Assembly (NCBI RefSeq): GCF_026210795.1
Contig: NC_089431.1
Location: 5,766,001 to 5,830,000 of the forward strand
Origin: Rhizophagus irregularis
Taxonomy: Eukaryota; Glomeromycota; Glomeromycetes; Glomerales; Glomeraceae
Direction of reading: 5' to 3'
Length of the DNA stretch: 64,000 nt
Shown in pieces: positions 58,336-64,000 of the stretch. A model generated the notes under the pieces. The model saw only the letters and a program-made list of their open reading frames with translations, was not told where the DNA came from and did no database searches. The position numbers were made by a program, and so were the translations under genes. Within the stretch, counting starts at the first letter, position 1. Each line of letters begins with the position of its first letter.

Positions 58336-61300
58336 TTATTCTGATTCTTCATTTTGACTACCAGCGCTATCATTCCCACTTCCACCGTTCAAATTAATGT
58401 TCGTGTTATTTGGACTGCTTTCAGTTATTGGCGGTGGCAAATTAGCATAAGGGTTTGTAGTTACCACACCTGGACTTGTTGGTCCAACTAATGGTGCAAT
58501 CCCGTCTTTCCTCATTTCAACTTGTCGCTTATCATAAAACTCAAAATCATCCAATATTGACGTTTTACTGCGATATTCGTAAAATATCTTCAACATCTCA
58601 CGGCCAGGTTCCGGATATAATTCCTGAGTATCACGACTATTAGTAACTGGTTTATTCTCGTTGTTTCTATAAGCAATAATAATATAATAACGAATTAATG
58701 TAAGAAGAAAGAAAGAAAGAAATAAATAAATAAATGGTAGTAATAGAAATAATACTTACACTACTCTTATGTGTCTTAATTGACCATTAGGAATATCTTT
58801 TACAAAAATCCATTTGACTTTAAAAACACCTTTCCATTTGTCTTGAGCCCAAACACTACTGCTGGTGGTGTAATCAACAGGAGTAAGCATTTGTGCCATA
58901 CCACAAAAATGACCACTGTATATTGTCAATAATAATGATTACGGTATCGTTAATTCATTTCATACCATCAATAATTATGATTCATAAATTAGTATGTGCT
59001 TACCTAGCATTGACACTGAAGAATAAATAAATCGGTCCTTTATCAGCACTTTCACGAAAGGCTTTATCTAAGCGTCGATTTCCAATTTCAGTGCTTGCCC
59101 AAATATCATACTATTATTAAATAACAAATTTTGTAGTCCGTTGCAACAATAATCATTTGCGATAATATCACTATAACTTAGTATTAATAATTTCAAACCT
59201 TTAAAGATTTGTGGACATCATCTTCAGTATATGACTTAATAACAAAATATCTTGCCTAATTTAATAATATTTTAAATAATTAATTAATATATTGGAAAAA
59301 AAAGAAAAAATGTCTTGAAAATAAAGATGATCTTACATGATTTGGTTTACAGTTAAATATCTTGGGGTTATATCCCCTAGCCGAGACCCATGATGACATA
59401 TCTTTCTTTACCCCTGGTGTGGTCGGAATAGGGAGAGGACCTAAACCATTTGGAGTTGGAAGGCCTGCGTTCGGTGTAACAAAAAGGTTGCTCATACCAT
59501 TACCTGAAGGTGTTCCAACAATCTTTGCTTTACCAGGCCACGCACCAGTAGGTGCAGACATCGGCCTAGACGCATAAGTTGAAGTTGGTGATACTGCAGA
59601 TGATGGTGAAATTGCAGCACTACAAGCTCCAACTGCTGTACCAAGTACTTCTGGTGAAGTATTTACGGGAGGTGGTTTAGGGGCAGTTTTGGCAATAGCG
59701 GCCCAACTTAATTGGGATTTTTGCTTGGGGACTGAAGATCCTGATACTTGAACCGCAGAAAGATCCGGTGATGTCACTTTACCTACGTCATTACCATTCG
59801 CATTACCTATACTAATATTGTTCAATGAAGTTGTTAAATCAGCAATTGAATGATTGCTCATAGCATTTCCTGACATATCCTCTCTTAATAAAATATTTTG
59901 ATTCGCATTAACGCTTGCTAAGGTTGGAGAAATAAGACCATAATGTTCAATATTTCTATCAGCATTAAGCGGTGGAGAAGTAATTATACTTCCAGATCTC
60001 GGTGACGTTGGACTACGATAACCTTCTAACCCAGGAGGGGCAGATAAAATTGGTGTTTGAAGACCACGAATGTCTAATTTTAACCCAAAGTCCTTATTCT
60101 CTTTATATTTCCCTGTATCACGTTGTGATGGTATGATATCATCATTACTAGAATCATATAATGCCATGCTTCCACTAATACCATCATCGGAATCCCTATT
60201 TCCATCTAAACGTCGACGTTGAGAACCCTCTGAAGCTACAGATGTACTCCAAGACGGAAGACGAAATGGTGAAGAATTATCTGATTGCGTTTGTTTTTGC
60301 TTTTGTTTAAGTTGTTGAATAAGTTGCTGTTGTTGTTGCAATTTTTGCTGCATTTGTATGTGAAGTTGTTGTTGTTGATGCGATTGTTGAGATTGTTGTT
60401 GCTGTTGTGATTGAGATTGAGATTGTTGTTGTTGCTGCTGCTGTTGTTGTTGTTGTTGTTGTTGTTGTAAAGCGTTACCGAATGACCTAAAAATTTGTGG
60501 TTGTGGATAATAACTAGTTGGAGAAGATGGTGTTACAACATTCGAAGATGTAGTTGGTTCATAATAATCTAAAGGACCTCCCAATCCGTGCTCAAATTTT
60601 GCATGACTATTGTCATCTTGAATAAGGCCATTGCCTTGAACATTATTTACACTAGATGATCTTTTAATGTTTGTCCCGAACAACCCACCATTATAACCTG
60701 TATATTGATCATTATTTTGCTGCATTTGAGATGAGAAGTTATTGTTCAATGCATGTACAGATGAAAAATTAGCTAAACTTTGAGAGATTGACGGTATCCA
60801 AGGTGAAGCCGTAGCATTAGGAGTGTAAACACTGTTATTGAGTTCGCTTTGTGATGGCAATGTTGCAGATCGCAAAGGCTTATAAACAATGGATTCCTTT
60901 GATAAAAACAAACGAAATTAAATGTTATTTCATATCTATAAAAAAAAAAAATTTATTCCCGTAAAGTATTTAAATAGATATTAAATATTCTTCAAAATCA
61001 TTTATGATGAACTAATATTTTTTTTTCTTTTTTCCTTTTTTTGTCGCATTTTAACGAACCTTTGGCGAATCTTCAAGTCCGGGAGTCCGCATCGCTTTCT
61101 CCCAATCATGATCATCTTTTTCGGATAATGTATACGAATTTTTAATAAAAGCAGACTCAAAATAAGAATTATCATAATTTCCTGTATAAAAAAATGATTC
61201 GTTTTGATTTGATTAAAATTAATTGATCTAATCATAATAATGTTTTTTCATTAATCAAATGAACTTAATTGAAACCTTTCCCATACCTCCAAAACCAGAA

Positions 61301-61914
61301 TTATTTTTATTAGCTCGTGGAGAAGGTGAAGTTGCAAGAAATGAACTACCATAGGTATTATATAAATTTTGATAATCTTCACCACCATGGACACTTTGAG
61401 GTATTACTGAAATACTATTACTACGACCAAACCCTGAACCTACTGGAATAGGAGCATTATCTGAGGCGTGATTAAAAGGAGTTCTATTGTTGTTATTATA
61501 ATCACCACCACCAGGATTCCCTGATACACCGTTATTTAAATTATTAAACCCAGGTGGCATTTTTACTGGGGAAAATTGTCCAAGATTTGAGAAACCAGTC
61601 AGCACACCCAAATCAGTTTTTATATTAGAATTCATGATTCTTTGTTGATGACCAGTAACAAAAGCTTCGTTACCAAAACTATGTACGTTGTTCCCACTTG
61701 AATTTGAAGCAATAACTCCACTTCCCGAAGAACCACGATTTATTGATTCCCAATCTTTTTCAGATGTTTTATATGTCTGACTACCATTTACATCCGTTTT
61801 TTGTGAAGACTGTCGCACGTCGTTTAGGGGTAGATTAATTGAATGTTCCATGTGTGGTACTCCTTGCAACCCGGGCGAATTTGAATTAGTGGGTTGTCGA
61901 TGTTCGTTAGCCAT
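58336..61914 (-). CDS. YTHDF-like m6A-RNA reader
   Basis: Seven exons in consistent phase: 61914-61287, 61181-61060, 60896-59337, 59255-59199, 59110-59004, 58915-58760, 58666-58336, giving 986 aa. The first ~750 residues are disordered, Ser/Asn/Gln-rich, with a Gln tract (about 17 Q) followed by more QS/QQ repeats near 60310-60470. The C-terminal YTH domain begins [18 protein letters not shown] and continues [79 protein letters not shown]. The three Trp residues of the m6A cage (in DIWAS, SSVWAQ and DKWKG) are all present, so binding of N6-methyladenosine in RNA is expected. YTHDF/Pho92-type proteins act mostly in the cytoplasm on mRNA decay and translation. A short acidic Asn/Gly-rich tail follows. 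The exon 1 donor is GTATGG at 61286, chosen because it preserves frame into [12 protein letters not shown]. Confidence 0.92.
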
Positions 61915-63299
61915 AACTAAGCACTAAAGTATCAAGTATATACTAGTTATTATACGGACCTTATCATTTCTCACTGCGTCCACTGAAGTTGAGCCGACTG
62001 CGGGATAAACTAGAACTAGCCAATCAAAAAATAGCTAATGTCATCATTTTAAAACTAAATTTTTTTTTTTTTGATACACGTGAAATGAGAAATTTAAAAT
62101 CATTTTTAAAAGTTTTTTTTTTGCAAAATAATTTAATAATTTTACGATTATGCGATATTAAAGTAGCAAGAAAGTTTTTTTTTACGAAAATTAATTGCTG
62201 TAAGTAAAAAATTTTTAGACCCTCTCCTATCAAGATAAAATAGGATTCCAAACAGAAGTTATAATTGATCGGCAGCCAAAAAAAAAATAATTACACATGG
62301 TCCGTCTATTAAAGAAAGTTGGCTCAATAAAAGAACTTTCAAGGTCATAATAATTTTGTTATTATTTCCACAATAAAATAAATAATAATTACTTTTGATC
62401 TATTTCAAAAATTAATATAATTGGTAAAGTAAATTTTATACATATTTGATTTACTCAAGTTTTTTTATTACTAATACATATAGCACTTTTAAATAACTAA
62501 TAAACCTATAAAATATCATAATATATTAAAAAATTTGAAATAGATCATTTATTTCTTTTAAACAATGTCATTTTTCAATATACAGTATATGTACTTATTT
62601 ATAATACTACCATTCTAAAATAACCACGATAACCACGTGAGCATAAATATGTCCATATTTCGGTCGGAAAGGAATAAAACTCCAGTTGGTTAGGAATAAT
62701 CGTCGTATCAAGTTCAGATAAAGTTAGGCAACACATGGCGCTAATACGCTAATATAATTTTATTGAGTTGTACAATTGATTGTTCTTGATTCAACATCGA
62801 TAGCATATAAAAAAAAATTCTGTTTGAAAGATAACTTTTATAATATAAATAAATAGATTTTAATAAATAAATAGATTTTAAAAATATTTTTCTGTCCCAA
62901 GTTGTCAACGTTTTATCTTTCAATCTAACAATAATACTCATGTTTTCAACACTTACTTCCTTCATACATCACTTTTTTGAATTTCCAAAAAAGCTAATCG
63001 TATTACAAAATGTTTGCTGTCGATCCAATGGTGACATTTTGGTACTACATATTTATATACTAGGCGCAAGTTGAATTTTCAATTCATCTTATACTTTTTT
63101 CTCGTTATGAGCATTATTTCTAAATTTTTGTATATAAAGTTCCCTTTTGGCAGTTTCTGAAGTTGTATAGTTCCAATGTCATTTTAAGTGTAAAATATAA
63201 AAAGTTATTGTTTTTTTTTTTATTAAGAAACTGAATTTTCCTTTTGAAACCCGAAAATAAAAGTCGCCTTTACTTTTTATATATACGTTTCTTTCCTTG
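61915..63299. other. divergent intergenic promoter region
   Basis: Separates the YTH gene (-) and the CNNM-like gene (+). It holds T tracts at 62060 and 62115 and a short AT repeat near 62850. A TATA-like word TTTATATATACG occurs at about 63275-63286, just before the downstream ATG. No gene seen. Confidence 0.5.
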
Positions 63300-63940
63300 A
63301 TGTCAAAATTATCATATAGATTCTTTCACACTATCACAATATTTGCTTCCATTCTACATTCACTACACGGTCTTCCGACAGATGTTTCAATACCGCATAA
63401 TAAATATGATCAAATTCCTTTAACAGATGAAGAATTTGGATGGAAATTAGGTGTGATTGTAGTTTTGGTGATGTTAGGTGGAATCTTTGCTGGTACGTTA
63501 TTATATACAATGATTTCATTCTTTAACTTAATTATTAAATATTTGTTTAAACATGAGTTAAACTTTTTTTTTTTGATCTTCAAAGGTCTTACAATTGGAC
63601 TTATGGGCTTAGATGAGACTAATTTACAAGTATTGATGGTAGCAGGTGAATATGATGAAAGGAGACACGCTAAAAAAGTAATGCATCTTTTGCAAAAAGG
63701 AAAACATTGGGTATTGGTCACTTTATTACTTTCAAATGTGATCGTAAATGAGACTTTACCGATCATCTTTGATTCTGTGTTTGGTGGTGGATGGCCTGCT
63801 GTATTATTATCTACTGCATTGATCGTTATTTTTGGAGAGTATGTATAACTCGTATATTTATAATATAAATATTTATATATAATCTATTAATTCTCAATTT
63901 AATTAACTTTTTTTTTTTATTTAAAGAATTATTCCACAAG
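63300..63940 (+). CDS. CNNM/Mam3-like membrane protein, 3' partial
   Basis: Three exons are visible: 63300-63492, 63586-63838 and a 14-nt exon 63927-63940, phases 1, 2, 1. The gene continues beyond 64000. Residues 1-25 form a signal peptide ([19 protein letters not shown]). A first helix, [18 protein letters not shown], leads into the DUF21/CNNM transmembrane domain: [75 protein letters not shown]. The last motif is split over the 14-nt exon and is strongly conserved in the family. Yeast Mam3 and animal CNNM proteins influence Mg/Mn handling at vacuolar or plasma membranes; downstream CBS domains are expected outside the window. The start ATG is the first in frame and gives the signal peptide. 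Confidence 0.88.
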
Positions 63941-64000
63941 GTACTATATATGTTTAAAAAATTTCATATATACATTTATATACGAAATATCTGAATTTTT

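Noticed and set aside
1-64000. tRNA or rRNA genes
   Set aside because: No cloverleaf-like GGTTCGAATCC arms with matching acceptor stems, and no GC-richer rRNA-like blocks, were found by eye on either strand.

Overview
The window is nuclear DNA from a eukaryote. It is very AT-rich, with short GT-AG introns of about 65-90 bp, long poly-A/T tracts, low-complexity N/Q/D-rich proteins and many relics of DNA transposons. The gene content (Sen1 helicase, YTHDF-type reader, CNNM/Mam3 protein, TKL-like kinases opening with a 'SG.EVIDN...EWIP' linker, OTU and primase/'replication origin-binding' relics) best fits a Glomeromycotina (arbuscular mycorrhizal) fungus such as Rhizophagus. That assignment is inference from recognised families; no database search was possible.

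Layout. 1-3139: 3' two-thirds of a Sen1-type SF1 helicase (+) whose motif II reads DNVTQ instead of DEAxQ. 3973-5029: a pseudokinase (-). 5963-7936: a low-complexity coiled-coil protein (-) with a frame-changing tandem splice donor. 7937-11763: non-coding, with foldback repeats. 11764-15972: a multi-pass membrane kinase (+) whose C-terminal tail is encoded by an array of tiny phase-1 exons built from a tandem ~390-bp module; two MITEs with clean target duplications sit in its introns. 16552-30316: a ~13.8-kb block that I interpret as one CACTA-like DNA transposon. It has imperfect terminal inverted repeats beginning CACA, a 3-bp AAT duplication, subterminal repeat arrays at both ends, a Tnp2-type transposase with one nonsense codon, two diverged copies of an RS-rich/acidic accessory gene, two small basic coiled-coil genes and a transposase 3' relic.

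30317-42300 is a transposon graveyard. It holds a MULE/FAR1-like pseudogene, several MITEs, a non-autonomous hAT with a perfect 8-bp duplication and a nested CACTG-ended MITE, a nearly intact hAT transposase with one stop codon, a truncated CACTA foldback, and an unusual array of ~37-nt exon-like units repeated every ~130 bp with hairpin-forming introns. 42302-44048: a broken OTU/primase-helicase chimera.

44049-64000 is more ordinary: a 592-aa membrane protein with a 75-bp tandem repeat upstream of its start, a small secreted Ala/Lys/Val-rich protein, a possible frameshifted hypothetical gene, a four-exon MFS transporter (-), a seven-exon YTHDF-like m6A reader (-) and the first three exons of a CNNM/Mam3-like protein (+) that runs off the window. 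Exon junctions were worked out by hand from GT/AG sites and reading phase; they need transcript support.
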